The notes: generated by a model from the sequence alone, not told the origin. A stretch of DNA of 34,862 nucleotides from Coleofasciculus sp. FACHB-T130 (GCF_014695375.1 NZ_JACJOG010000018.1:1-34862); one strand, 5' to 3'; shown: positions 1 through 9,343, counted from the first letter of the stretch. A program made the numbers and translations.

Positions 1-506
1 TTATAGGATTGAGCTAATGCAAACTGCTTTGTTTCCACTGTGCAATTGCCAAAAGAAGCCGTTTCCTGTAGTTTGCTTGTTAGTAAATGCTATTTTTGGG
101 CTACCCTCTCTAAACATTCTCGCTTCCGAGTCTTGAGGTCATGCATCAGTAGCTTTTGCTGCTACTGCTGTTCAAATTTTTGACAAAAAAAAGTCATCTA
201 TTTGGCAAAACAAAGCATCTCCCCTAGACAATTAAGGGGGGTTGCTGAATATTTCTGTAGATTTTTCATTTTCAGCTTACTTGCCCCCTCCCTTTCTTGG
301 ACGCTTCTCCATCTATTTCTATCCACAATCACCAACTCCTCTCGGCTTGCAACTTGTCTTTTCAGCCTACTTCAGGCTTTCTGAGTCAACCTTCCTTCTG
401 AACAGTGAAGTAGGCACTTGTTGTTCTGATACTTAAAAACTTAACTCAGTGGAACGGTTCACTGTAGAAAGTCGAGTCTTAGAGCATTTACTGACTGCCG
501 TTGACT
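1..506. other. Gene-free stretch downstream of the rsb operon
   Basis: No convincing gene is seen. The short overlapping open frames here lack a ribosome binding site and any recognisable motif. The one structured element is an imperfect inverted repeat at about 236-290: a G-run (236-241) and GCTGAA (244-249) face TTCAGC (271-276) and a C-run (284-288). It lies some 220 bases beyond the last codon of the minus-strand operon. It could be a weak terminator or processing hairpin, but it has no clear T-tract. Confidence 0.5.
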
Positions 507-2864
507 TCACACTTCATGAATTCCTGTTCGTCCAGCAAGACTCGCTACAATGGTTGCTAATTCAGAAGGTTCCACAGGTTTAGGGATGTGCATTTGAAAT
601 CCGGCAGCGATCGCTCGCATCCTATCTTCAGCCCTAGCGTATGCTGTTAGAGCAACAGCAGGAGTTCGTCCCCCCTCTTCTACGTTCAATGCCCGTACTC
701 TACGAATCAATGTGTAGCCATCCTCTCCAGGCATCCCGATATCACTCAATAGAACATCTGGTTTAAAAATTTTTATCGCTTCAATCGCTGAATCAGCCGA
801 TCCAACGGCACACACAGAAGCTCCGCACTGTTCCAATAGCGTTGTGACAAACACGCGCGAATCAACCTCATCGTCTACGACGAGTATTTGTAAGCCATCT
901 AACGATGGCGGATTGTTAAATGAAACTCCCCGCCCAACCGTTGGGTGTACCCGCTCTCCCTCACTTGTCTCCATACGGACAGGCATCAGAGGAAGCTTTA
1001 CGATAAATGTCGCTCCCTGCCCCTCACCTTGACTTTCTGCACGAACTGTCCCACCGTGTAGCTCTACCAAGTGGCGTACAATCGCTAGACCAAGACCAAG
1101 TCCACTGTATGACCGGGTAATAGAACTATCAGCTTGACGAAAGCGGTCGAAGACATAGGGCACAAAGTCAGAGTTAATGCCAAGTCCTGTATCGATTACT
1201 GTTATTTCAACATGGGAGTTAATCCGTTCGAGGCGAACCTGAACTCGCCCTTCCTTAGGTGTGAACTTGATTGCATTGGATAATAGATTCCAAATTATCT
1301 GCTGCAAGCGGTCTGAGTCACCGGCAACCGGGCCTGCTGCCGGATCGACTACACTTTGGAGTCGAATAGCCTTAGCATCAGCCGCCGGGCGGACGGTATC
1401 AACCGCCGCCTCAACAACCAAAGCAAGCTCAATTGGGCGGACATTTAGGCGTAACTTGCCCTGAATGATGCGGGAAACATCCAGCAAATCCTCCACCAGC
1501 TGAGCTTGTGCCCTAGCACTGCGTTCAATGGTCTCCATCGCCCGCGCAGTAGTCGCCTCGTCAAATTTGCGGGTATTGAGTAATTGAACCCACCCTAGCA
1601 TTGCATTGAGGGGCGATCGCAGTTCGTGAGACAGTGTTGCCAAAAACTCATCCTTCATGCGGTTTGCTGACTCCGCCGCAGTGCGTGCTTCCTGTTCGGC
1701 AACGAGTAGTTGGTTGCGTTCATCTTCAACTTGCTTCCGTTCAGTGAAGTCACGCATGATTTTAGAAAAGCCTCGTAGCTGCCCAGTCTCATCTCGTAAG
1801 GGCGTTACGATGCCACTTGCCCAGAAACGGGTGGCGTCCTTACGCAGGTACCAGCGTTCATTTTCAGCACGACCTTCTATTACTGCCGTTTCCAGTTCTT
1901 GCTTGTCTGCACCGAGTTCTAGGTCTTCAGGTATATAGATAATTGAGGCAGACTGACCGAGGATTTCGGCTTCCTGATAACCGAAAATGCGCTCTGCTCC
2001 AATGCTCCAACGAATAACACGCCCGCCTGGGTCGATGAAGAAAATCGCGTAGTCCTTTACATTTTCTAATAACAAGCGAAACCGTTCTTCGCTGGTTCGC
2101 AGCGCTTCTGATGCCCACTTGCGATCTGTGATGTCAGCTACGATATACACGGCACCCGTAAAAACTCCACTCTCGTCGAACACGGGATCTGTGGTTACAG
2201 AAAACCATCGTTCACCACACCGTAGCTCCTCGTTCTCGCGACGACGGGTTTCTTGGACACGAGTTAAGGGAGTTACCTCGACGCAGCCCAGGATATCGTG
2301 CATTACCTCCTGATAAAAGCAACCCTCGATCTTTCCGAACGGTTTTTTCAGAAGATTCGTCATGGCGCTGTTAGTTCGCAAGATTCTGCCACGGTGATCT
2401 AGTAAACAAACACCATCCTTCATGGCATTGAATGTCGTTTGCCACTCTTTCGCCAAAGCCATTGCCGATTCTTCAGCTTCTCGGATGCGGAGCAAAGCTT
2501 TCACAGTAGCGAGCAACTCGATTGGCTCCACCGGCTGGGCTAGATAGCCATCTGCACCACTCTCTAACCCTTGTGCCTTGTCTTTACTCTCGACAAAACT
2601 AGCAGACAGATGCAGGACAGGAATAGAGGAAGTAGCAGGGTTTGCCTTGAGGCGGTGGCAGACCTCAAACCCATTAATATCAGGAAGCTGCACGTCAAGG
2701 ATAATTAAGTCAGGCGGTTGCTGCGCTACTAATTGCAGACCCGTTTCGCCAGTAGCAGCCTCTTGAACCTTATACCCCTCTTTCCGAAGCATTCGACTGA
2801 CGACATAGCGGTTCGTTTCATTGTCGTCTACGTGCAAGATCGTGATAAGGGTGCGGTCAGACAT
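507..2864 (-). CDS. Hybrid histidine kinase, REC-PAS-PAS-HisKA-HATPase-REC
   Basis: A 785-residue cytoplasmic sensor kinase. In order: a receiver domain at 1-125 with phospho-acceptor D57; two PAS domains at about 140-250 and 260-378, each ending in the usual PAC segment (DITDRK, DFTERK); a HisKA domain with H413 in SHELRSP; a HATPase domain with N530 (LLSNAIKF), D558 in DTGLGI and a GLGLGL box near 588-593; and a C-terminal receiver at about 657-780 with D708. There is no membrane segment. Its ATG lies inside the end of the upstream kinase gene (8-bp overlap), so the two are probably translationally coupled. It is the last gene of the rsb operon, which makes it a plausible phosphorelay output of the stressosome (inference). 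The HisKA, HATPase and C-terminal REC closely resemble those of the giant kinase at 16226-21406, so the two are paralogues. Confidence 0.93.
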   Translation of the reverse strand: MSDRTLITILHVDDNETNRYVVSRMLRKEGYKVQEAATGETGLQLVAQQPPDLIILDVQLPDINGFEVCHRLKANPATSSIPVLHLSASFVESKDKAQGLESGADGYLAQPVEPIELLATVKALLRIREAEESAMALAKEWQTTFNAMKDGVCLLDHRGRILRTNSAMTNLLKKPFGKIEGCFYQEVMHDILGCVEVTPLTRVQETRRRENEELRCGERWFSVTTDPVFDESGVFTGAVYIVADITDRKWASEALRTSEERFRLLLENVKDYAIFFIDPGGRVIRWSIGAERIFGYQEAEILGQSASIIYIPEDLELGADKQELETAVIEGRAENERWYLRKDATRFWASGIVTPLRDETGQLRGFSKIMRDFTERKQVEDERNQLLVAEQEARTAAESANRMKDEFLATLSHELRSPLNAMLGWVQLLNTRKFDEATTARAMETIERSARAQAQLVEDLLDVSRIIQGKLRLNVRPIELALVVEAAVDTVRPAADAKAIRLQSVVDPAAGPVAGDSDRLQQIIWNLLSNAIKFTPKEGRVQVRLERINSHVEITVIDTGLGINSDFVPYVFDRFRQADSSITRSYSGLGLGLAIVRHLVELHGGTVRAESQGEGQGATFIVKLPLMPVRMETSEGERVHPTVGRGVSFNNPPSLDGLQILVVDDEVDSRVFVTTLLEQCGASVCAVGSADSAIEAIKIFKPDVLLSDIGMPGEDGYTLIRRVRALNVEEGGRTPAVALTAYARAEDRMRAIAAGFQMHIPKPVEPSELATIVASLAGRTGIHEV

Positions 2865-5046
2865 GAGCAGCCTCTCCAGGCTCTAGAACTAGCCCAGCTA
2901 AAAGAAGTGCTTCTCGGACAAGAGCGATCGCTTCTTCACGGGATGAGTTTTCTTTTGAGAGAATCGCTACTGTGCTTTCAACAAGTATCGAGCGTTCCTC
3001 TGGTTCAAGAAGCTTTGAAGTATTAATAATTACCGGAATATTTTTAGTAGCTGGATCGGCTTTCATCTGTTCCAAAACCTCGAACCCGCTCATATCTGGC
3101 ATAACTAGGTCGAGAAAAATGCAAGAAGGATTTTCTAGGCGGGCGTGACGGATACCTTCGTCCCCTGAAGTTGCCTCAATTATCTTAAAATTAAAACATT
3201 TTTCACGAGTGGTGTGACCCGTAAAATCGGCTAAATATTGCTTTAGTAGATAGTGGGATGCTGGGTCATCGTCAATAATCAAAACTTTTTGTAAATGCTC
3301 TTGTTTGACTAAAGTATTAAGTTTTTCAAGAAGCGATAATCGTTCTACTGGTTTCACAAAAAAGGCATCTGCACCTAAAGCACGAGCTTTCTTTTCGTTG
3401 TCAATAACAGTGATAACAACGATCGGGATATCTCGTGTCGCAGCGTTTCCTTTCATCTCTGAAAGGAAATCCCAGGTATTTTGCTCCTCAAGCAAAATGT
3501 CTAATAGCACAGCTCGTGGCTTAAACATTTCAAATGCTTGTTTTACTTGCTTGAGCGATCGCGCTGGGAAAATTTGATAGCTCGACCCCGCAAAATACTT
3601 CTCGTAAATGAACAGTGTTTCTGGGTTATCTTCTACAACTAATACTGGATAGCGAGTCGCATCTAACTGCAAAGGAGCATCAGGTTCAGATACCTCCTCT
3701 ATATCACCCTCACCCCGGTAAATGAGCGGTATGGTGGCGAAAAACGTGGAACCTACCCCTTGTAAGCTTTTGATGGAGACACTCCCTCCCAGTAACTCGG
3801 CTAACTTCCGCGAAAGGGGCAGTCCTAGACCTGTTCCTTTAACCCGCTTTTGAAGGTGAGAATTTACCTGAATAAATTCCTCAAAGATCCGTTCAGTATC
3901 CTCAGGCGCAATTCCGATACCTGTATCAGCCACCGAGAAGACGACAGTGTTTTTGTCCAGTTCAGCTCTGATGCGAACTTCACCTCTTTCGGTATATTTC
4001 AATGCATTAGAAATAAAATTTCTCAAAATTTGGGCAACCTTCCCCTCATCGCTGTAGAGTGGGGGAAAGCCAACAGGTTCTTCAAAAACAAGAGAAATTG
4101 AGGAATTATCGCTAAGAAGTGGGCGCAGCATTCCTCGAAGAGTAGCGAATAGCTCGCTAACTTCAAACGCATTCGGATGAACCACAATTTTTCCTGCCTC
4201 GACCTTTGCCAAGTCCAAAAGGTCGTTCACCAACTCCGAGAGTCCTTCAGCCGATTGACGGATAAACGTCACTTGCTGTTCTTGATCGGGTGTCAATTCA
4301 CCATCCATCCGATCTAGCAGCAGTCGAGAGAGAGACATAATCGAGTTGAGCGGCGTGCGAAACTCATGGCTCATATTAGAGAGGAAGCGAGTTTTAAGTT
4401 CATTGGCTCGCTGTAAAGAAACTGCTTTTTCGTCTAACTCGGCATATAATGCCACAACACCCCGATTAGTATCCTCTAGCTCGCGATTGACCTGCGCCAA
4501 TTCAGCTTGACGCTTTTCGAGTTCTGCTAGAGTGCGAAGCAGTTCTTGGTTTTGTTGCTGAATTTCCTCAAAGGGATTTTGAGACCCTCGCATCGCCAAC
4601 TCATCAGCAATTTGCGCCAAGCGCTTTGCTGTCAAGATCGGTGCCCGCTTTGGCAAGGTTTTTTCCATCAGCACCTCTGTTCCCTGCCCTGGCGTGGACG
4701 CGATATGAAACCGATCCATCAGCCGCTTGGTGCCAATAATGCCTAAACCCATTCCGGTTTTTGATTTATACTGCCCATCCAGAATGCTCTTCAGATTGGC
4801 GATACCCGGCCCTTGGTCACGAATGCATACCACCAAGCTCTGAGGCAATTCGCCTTCCACCCAAAACTCTATTTTTCCCCCACCAGTATATTGGAAGGCG
4901 TTGCGGGCAATTTCCGATACAGCAGTGGCAATGCGCGTCTGATCCTGAGAGTCAAACCCCAAAGCTTGAGCAATCTGGCGTGCCTGCTGACGGGTCATCA
5001 CGACATCTTGCTCAAATCGTATTTCTATCGTAAGAAGATTGGTCAT
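2857..5046 (-). CDS. Hybrid kinase with N-terminal RsbT-like ATPase domain and two C-terminal receivers
   Basis: 729 residues. Residues 1-130 form an RsbT/RsbW-type GHKL ATPase: N-box SEIARNAFQY (45-54), D77 in DQGPGI, and GMGLGIIGTKRL (98-109). It closely resembles the free RsbT at 6131-6535. A coiled-coil-like stretch (about 158-218) follows, then HisKA with H227 in SHEFRTP, a second HATPase (N347 in FISNALKY, D374 in DTGIGI, GTGLGLPLS) and two receivers with D516 and D646. The protein thus carries two unrelated ATP-binding modules: a serine/threonine partner-switching kinase type and a histidine kinase type. The gene starts 69 bases after the phosphatase gene and overlaps the next kinase gene by 8 bases. 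The likely role is to couple RsbS/RsbR phosphorylation state to a His-Asp relay (inference). Receiver output domains are absent, so the final effector is unknown. Confidence 0.92.
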   Translation of the reverse strand: MTNLLTIEIRFEQDVVMTRQQARQIAQALGFDSQDQTRIATAVSEIARNAFQYTGGGKIEFWVEGELPQSLVVCIRDQGPGIANLKSILDGQYKSKTGMGLGIIGTKRLMDRFHIASTPGQGTEVLMEKTLPKRAPILTAKRLAQIADELAMRGSQNPFEEIQQQNQELLRTLAELEKRQAELAQVNRELEDTNRGVVALYAELDEKAVSLQRANELKTRFLSNMSHEFRTPLNSIMSLSRLLLDRMDGELTPDQEQQVTFIRQSAEGLSELVNDLLDLAKVEAGKIVVHPNAFEVSELFATLRGMLRPLLSDNSSISLVFEEPVGFPPLYSDEGKVAQILRNFISNALKYTERGEVRIRAELDKNTVVFSVADTGIGIAPEDTERIFEEFIQVNSHLQKRVKGTGLGLPLSRKLAELLGGSVSIKSLQGVGSTFFATIPLIYRGEGDIEEVSEPDAPLQLDATRYPVLVVEDNPETLFIYEKYFAGSSYQIFPARSLKQVKQAFEMFKPRAVLLDILLEEQNTWDFLSEMKGNAATRDIPIVVITVIDNEKKARALGADAFFVKPVERLSLLEKLNTLVKQEHLQKVLIIDDDPASHYLLKQYLADFTGHTTREKCFNFKIIEATSGDEGIRHARLENPSCIFLDLVMPDMSGFEVLEQMKADPATKNIPVIINTSKLLEPEERSILVESTVAILSKENSSREEAIALVREALLLAGLVLEPGEAAHV

Positions 5047-5115
5047 TGGTCAATTGCTAATGGCTAATCGCTTGTTATTTATTATTCATCAGCCCCTGCT
5101 GTACTCCTTTGGCCT

Positions 5116-6123
5116 TCAGTCTTCTTCGCGAGCAACCAGCACAGTGATGTCATCGCGACCTCGGTAGAAATCCCGGTACAAAACTCCAGCAATTAGGCTG
5201 GGATGTCTGGTTATGAGACCAGCATAGCGATCCAATCGCCACTGTGTACTCAACCCATCGGAATGCATCACCAAAAGCCCTCCTTGAGGCCACTGATAGA
5301 CAAATTCCTGGATTTTACGGACTTCATGCCCCACAGTGCCATTGTGGGAAACCATGCTGTAGCTTCCTGCGGGAGAAAAAACGCTGCCAGCGATATTCCC
5401 AACTCCAGCAAAACGAACGACAAGAGTTTTAAAGTCTACTTCTGCGATCGCTAAAGCAGCTCCACGAGTACTCCGTAGGGCTACGTGAGCTGCTTCAATA
5501 ATCTCTGCGGGACTTTTGCGGACATTCTCTCGAAATATCTGAATGGCTTCTAGGGACGCCTGGGCGGCTAGAGGGCCGTGACCCAAACCATCTGCGACTA
5601 ATAGCAGACTGCGACCGGGCTGTTGGTCGGTTGCCCACCCATCACCCGATACCTCCTCCCCTGCCATCGGGAGGCACACCACGCCAATCTCTAGATTGTT
5701 GGTCGATTGGTTTGCCACTTCTGGGCAAGCCCAGAGGTGACTTAATAAAGCTGTACCCACGTTGGGAACAGAATGAATCTCAAAAAAAGCAGAAAGGCGG
5801 CTAACTGCCCCCAAACCATTTCCAGGAGTCCCTGCTGTAGAAAAACCGTCGCGCAGACACTCCTGGATATTGCTGATCCCTGGCCCTTTGTCCAAGGCTA
5901 GGATTTCTATACCCGTTATCTCGTTTTTGCTTAAAGGCTGTAGCAGCAACAGACCGTCTTTAGCGTGCAGAACCAGGTTATTGGCGATCTCAGTAACGAC
6001 AATACCAACCTGCCCCCGCTCAGTTTCGTTGAAGCCGAGACGAGTCGCGATCGCGAGGGCTATTCGTCTCGCTTCACCAGCCTGACTAGACTCTAAAATG
6101 GGTAAGGCGACGGGAGCATTCAT
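5116..6123 (-). CDS. RsbX-like PP2C phosphatase with N-terminal RsbT-like ATPase domain
   Basis: 335 residues from the ATG at 6123, chosen because it lies 7 bases after the rsbT stop with a purine-rich stretch (GGAAGTGAG) in front. An in-frame start at 6174 would overlap rsbT by 44 bases and is less likely. Residues 10-135 are a GHKL ATPase fold with N-box TEIANN (44-49), D78 in LDKGPGI and a GNGLGAVSRL box (101-110). Residues 150-335 are a SpoIIE/RsbX-type PP2C phosphatase with metal-binding motif ADGLGHG (D178), HSDGL (D289) and RDDITVLV (D324/D325). In the Bacillus stressosome RsbX dephosphorylates RsbS and RsbR. Here the same role is likely, with a fused kinase-like domain that could bind the same STAS partners. 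Domain identity is clear; the substrate is inferred from context. Confidence 0.9.
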   Translation of the reverse strand: MNAPVALPILESSQAGEARRIALAIATRLGFNETERGQVGIVVTEIANNLVLHAKDGLLLLQPLSKNEITGIEILALDKGPGISNIQECLRDGFSTAGTPGNGLGAVSRLSAFFEIHSVPNVGTALLSHLWACPEVANQSTNNLEIGVVCLPMAGEEVSGDGWATDQQPGRSLLLVADGLGHGPLAAQASLEAIQIFRENVRKSPAEIIEAAHVALRSTRGAALAIAEVDFKTLVVRFAGVGNIAGSVFSPAGSYSMVSHNGTVGHEVRKIQEFVYQWPQGGLLVMHSDGLSTQWRLDRYAGLITRHPSLIAGVLYRDFYRGRDDITVLVAREED

Positions 6124-6130
6124 AATTAAC

Positions 6131-6535
6131 TCACTTCCACTTTGTAATAGTGACTTTTGTGCCTTCTCCGACACGGGAAACGATATTGAATTCGTTCACC
6201 AGGCGCTTTGACCCACTCAACCCCATACCCAGCCCGTTTCCGGTTGTGAAGCCATCTTTTAGCGCCAGATCGATATCCGGAATTCCTGGCCCACTGTCTT
6301 CAAAAGTTAGCCGCAGACCCCGACGGAGTCCCTCCTCTAGGGCTTCCAGTTGCACCGTCCCGCCGCCGCCATAGTCCAGGGTGTTGCGTGCCAGCTCGCT
6401 CGCCGCTGTCACGATTTTAGTCTGGTCTATTAGGCTAAAACCCAGTCCTAGGGCAAACTGACGCACGGCTTGCCGTACTAGCACAACGTCTGCCGAAGAC
6501 TGGATGCTTATCGTTTCAGACCTCTGCAAGACCAT
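6131..6535 (-). CDS. rsbT: RsbT serine/threonine kinase (stressosome switch kinase)
   Basis: 134 residues, the normal RsbT length. All GHKL ATP-binding boxes are intact: N-box ASELARNT (N51), D80 and G82 in FEDSGPGIPD, and the GNGLGMGLSGSKRL lid (99-111). In Bacillus, RsbT phosphorylates a serine of RsbS and threonines of RsbR, then leaves the stressosome to activate a downstream partner. The gene overlaps the end of rsbS by 20 bases, the classical R-S-T order, and is followed 7 bases later by the phosphatase gene. The usual RsbT target, the RsbU phosphatase, is absent. The downstream fusion proteins carrying RsbT-like domains may take that place (inference). Confidence 0.93.
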   Translation of the reverse strand: MVLQRSETISIQSSADVVLVRQAVRQFALGLGFSLIDQTKIVTAASELARNTLDYGGGGTVQLEALEEGLRRGLRLTFEDSGPGIPDIDLALKDGFTTGNGLGMGLSGSKRLVNEFNIVSRVGEGTKVTITKWK

Positions 6536-6911
6536 CTATGCTCCCCCTAGGAGAAGCCTCCAACGATTTATGCAGGAGGGACATTCCCTTTTCAACGTTT
6601 AAGGCTGTGCGAATGCCGGTTAAGGAGAGTCCTAACTCTACTAAAGTGATGGCGACTGCTGGCTGCATACCTACAACAACCGTTTCAGCATCAAGTACTC
6701 GCGACATCTTGGCAATATTTCCCAGTATCCGTCCAATAAAAGAATCAACGATCTCCAGTGCTGAAATATCTATCAGCACACCACGGGCACTTGTTTGGCT
6801 AATGCGGTCGGTCAGGTCATCTTGCAAAGCGATCGCTAGGCGATCGTGCATATCGACCTGAATCGTCACTAGCAGGAATTCACCCATTTGTAATATGGGG
6901 ATACGTTCCAT
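6516..6911 (-). CDS. rsbS: RsbS stressosome antagonist (single STAS domain)
   Basis: 131 residues from the ATG at 6911. That start is fixed by AAGGAG 4 bases upstream and by the match of MERIPILQMG to RsbS N-termini; a longer frame reaching 6989 would run into rsbR. The protein is one STAS domain with the conserved segment DISALEIVDSFIGRILG, in which S57 corresponds to the RsbT-phosphorylated serine (Ser59 in B. subtilis RsbS). A second conserved segment, VGMQPAVAITLVELG, follows at 80-94. RsbS and RsbR form the stressosome scaffold that sequesters RsbT in unstressed cells. It starts 8 bases after rsbR ends and overlaps rsbT. Confidence 0.94.
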   Translation of the reverse strand: MERIPILQMGEFLLVTIQVDMHDRLAIALQDDLTDRISQTSARGVLIDISALEIVDSFIGRILGNIAKMSRVLDAETVVVGMQPAVAITLVELGLSLTGIRTALNVEKGMSLLHKSLEASPRGSIDGLAEV

Positions 6912-6919
6912 AAAACTCC

Positions 6920-7786
6920 TTAAGTGCGTGTTTGGGCGCGAGAGATCGTGGCTCCAGTTCGCTTCAGCGCCAAAGCAAATGCGTCGCATAGAGAAGCCTT
7001 GGTGATCACATCAGCCAGATCCACGCCCAAGTAGACAATCGTTTGAGCAATCTGGGGCCGAATCCCGCTCAGGATGCAATCAGCGCCCATTAGACGAGCC
7101 GCAGTGACTGTCTTAAGTAAGTGCTGAGCGGTGAGAGTATCAACGGTGGGCACTCCCGTAATATCAATGATTGCGACTTCCGAACCCGTCTCTACAATCT
7201 TCTGCAAGAGGGACTCCATCATCACTTGGGTGCGGGCGCTATCGAGGGTGCCAATGATGGGTAGGGCTAAAATGCCTTCCCACAGTTTCACGACCGGCGT
7301 TGAAAGTTCCATCAGCTCCTCTTGTTGGCGCAGGATCACTTCCTCGCGGGCTTTCTGATAGCTTTCAGTTGTCCAGAGTCCAAGCTTGTCCAACAGAGTC
7401 GTAACTGACCAAATCTCTTCCAGAAGGCTTTCGCTATCCTGTGCAAGTTCTAGGCGCAAGCGGCTGAACAAAGGTTGCTTCAAAGAGAAAACAAAAGTTG
7501 CGGTTTCTGTTGGCGTGAAGCCTTTCTGGCTGCGCGATCGCGAAATCGAGCCAAGCATCTCGCGCACGCTACGCCATTCAGTCGATTTAATGTCGGTGAA
7601 GTTACCTTGCTGGACAGCTGCCGAGAACAAGTCCAGGAATTCTCTGCATTCTTCACGCAGCTCTATTTCCTTAATTAGGTCTTTGCGGATACCAGCAGTT
7701 ATTTGCTCTGAGATCCAGTCTGTTAGCAGTTGGGATTGATCGGTTTGGAGAATTTTCGGAATCTTACTTTTGCCGCTCAAGTTCAT
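6920..7786 (-). CDS. rsbR: RsbR-type stressosome co-antagonist (RsbRD-like N-domain plus STAS)
   Basis: 288 residues. The N-terminal ~150 residues are helical and resemble the RsbRD_N type sensor domain rather than the globin-like domain of RsbRA. Residues ~160-275 are a STAS domain with the RsbR signature DITGVPTVDT and GIRPQIAQTIVYLGVDL. T217 and T249 probably correspond to the two threonines that RsbT phosphorylates; their 32-residue spacing agrees with my recollection of the Bacillus protein. The extra ~50 residues at the front fit a cytoplasmic sensor whose signal is unknown. A purine run (AAGGGG) lies about 9 bases before the ATG. It is the first gene of the operon, so the promoter should lie in 7787-8354. 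Confidence 0.92.
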   Translation of the reverse strand: MNLSGKSKIPKILQTDQSQLLTDWISEQITAGIRKDLIKEIELREECREFLDLFSAAVQQGNFTDIKSTEWRSVREMLGSISRSRSQKGFTPTETATFVFSLKQPLFSRLRLELAQDSESLLEEIWSVTTLLDKLGLWTTESYQKAREEVILRQQEELMELSTPVVKLWEGILALPIIGTLDSARTQVMMESLLQKIVETGSEVAIIDITGVPTVDTLTAQHLLKTVTAARLMGADCILSGIRPQIAQTIVYLGVDLADVITKASLCDAFALALKRTGATISRAQTRT

Positions 7787-8354
7787 ATTAACGGCCCCTT
7801 GTTTTAGCCTGTATTTGGCAAATTATTGTACAAATCAACTATTTAGGCTTTTCGGCTAACTAGCTCAGTGGAGCCATTGAACAGCTTTCGTTGCGAGAAT
7901 CCCTAGATGTACTTTTTTATCGTTAAGAAAATCTAGTTTACGAACTAGGCAGTATGAGGTAGTCCCTGAAAGGCTGATTGACCAAGATTAATTATAAGGA
8001 TAAGGCGGGACAAAATAAGTACGTGTTACCGAAGTTTCACCGTCACGTTCCTACGCTTATGGTTCGCCCTAAAATCTGCAAGCCAGCCTAGAAATCATAC
8101 CCATCATCTAGGCTAAAGGTTGCTGAGTGCTTCCTGTTGCGTTGCGTAATCAACTGTAATTGAAGCAAGGCGATCGCGCGAAGGCACCCTATAAACTGCT
8201 CTGTGACAGTTACACAAGTCCTAAGCAAGCATCTTCACGTCTTCGCACTCGCTACAAGTCCTCTATTGAGAACTTTTGTGCTAAAGCAGCAGTGAGAGTC
8301 AGGAAGTTTTGAGAATCTCGAATTGTTAATTGCAGAGGATGAGTGGGAAAAATA
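7787..8354. other. Gene-free spacer containing the rsb operon promoter region
   Basis: About 570 bases separate the start of rsbR from the end of the minus-strand dehydrogenase gene. No open frame with a plausible start, no tRNA-like arm and no strong terminator stem was found. A HIP1-type site (GGCGATCGCGCG) sits near 8169. A short AGTGGG/CCCACT stem (8342-8347 and 8362-8367) overlaps the last codons of the dehydrogenase gene and could help to end its transcript. The rsb operon promoter must lie here by position, but I could not pick out a convincing -10/-35 pair. Confidence 0.45.
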
Positions 8355-9302
8355 TTAGTAACCCACTTGCTTATCCACTACATTTCGCAGCGGTAAACCA
8401 GCTTGATAGCGGCTCAAATTCTCCAAAAACAGTTCTAAGGATCGCTGGTAAGTTTGTGGCGAATCTGCCGAACAGTGGGGTGAAATAAAGACGTTAGGCA
8501 GCGACCAAAAAGGACTATCTGGCGGTAAGGGTTCTGCGGAAAAAGTGTCTAATGCAGCGCCTGCAATCCAGCCTTCTCGAAGAGCAGTCAGCAATGCAGC
8601 TTCATCGACGATTGCACCTCTAGCAATATTAATGAAAAAGGCAGATGGACGCATGGCTTGAAAAACTGCTGCGTCCATCGTGCCTTTCGTCTCCGGTGTC
8701 AAAGGTGTGCTAACGACGACATAATCAGCTTCCGGAAGCAGCGATCGCCATTCAGTTGCACTCACGACTTTGTCAAACTCCGGTAGCGGTTCGGGATGGC
8801 GACGGCTACCCCAAACTCTCATGCCAAAAGATGACGCACGTTGCGCGATCGCGACGCCAATACTTCCCGCACCAATAATTAGCAAAGTTGCATCCTTCAA
8901 CTCTTTCAGTTTTATGCCTCTCCCCCAATTATGTTCAGCTTGAAATGCTTGTAGTTGAGGTAAATTTTTCGCATGATAGAGCATAAACATCAGGACAAAT
9001 TCCGCAATCGGAATTGCATGAACCCCTGCGCCATTCGTGAGCGTAATCCCCCGTCCCAAAAACGTTGGTGTCAGAATGTGATTTACCCCGGCACTAGGGG
9101 TGTGCTGCCAACGCAGCGCGGGTGCAGCCGCGAGAACTTTATGCAAAGTAGTTGGTTTTAGCAGAATCCAGTTGAAATAAACTTCAGCATCGCTGGCATC
9201 GCCGTCAAGATTGCCCTCACTATCCACACGTACCACCTGTAAATTGGGAGGTAAACGCGGCTCGATATCAGATGCAATTTCGGTAGGGATTATTAGTTTC
9301 AT
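8355..9302 (-). CDS. NAD(P)-dependent D-2-hydroxyacid dehydrogenase
   Basis: 315 residues, the typical length. It is a soluble two-domain enzyme that interconverts a 2-oxoacid and a D-2-hydroxyacid. The Rossmann motif GAGSIG is at 144-149. The catalytic triad is visible as R228 (INIARGAIVDE), E257 (SAEPLP) and H276 (SPHCS). The residue set suggests the GhrA/CtcP-like branch rather than phosphoglycerate dehydrogenase, because there is no C-terminal ACT domain. Substrate cannot be told from sequence; glyoxylate, hydroxypyruvate or another short oxoacid is possible. It stands alone, flanked by long spacers, so it is probably monocistronic. Confidence 0.92.
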   Translation of the reverse strand: MKLIIPTEIASDIEPRLPPNLQVVRVDSEGNLDGDASDAEVYFNWILLKPTTLHKVLAAAPALRWQHTPSAGVNHILTPTFLGRGITLTNGAGVHAIPIAEFVLMFMLYHAKNLPQLQAFQAEHNWGRGIKLKELKDATLLIIGAGSIGVAIAQRASSFGMRVWGSRRHPEPLPEFDKVVSATEWRSLLPEADYVVVSTPLTPETKGTMDAAVFQAMRPSAFFINIARGAIVDEAALLTALREGWIAGAALDTFSAEPLPPDSPFWSLPNVFISPHCSADSPQTYQRSLELFLENLSRYQAGLPLRNVVDKQVGY

Positions 9303-9343
9303 ATTTGGTCTGATATCGGAATGAATTCGCCATCCATCGCGTG

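Noticed and set aside
202-436. Two overlapping 60-64 codon frames
   Set aside because: Both are short, mutually overlapping, without ribosome binding site or motif.
6912-6989. 26-residue N-terminal extension of RsbS
   Set aside because: It overlaps the end of rsbR and is not seen in RsbS. The ATG at 6911 has AAGGAG correctly placed.
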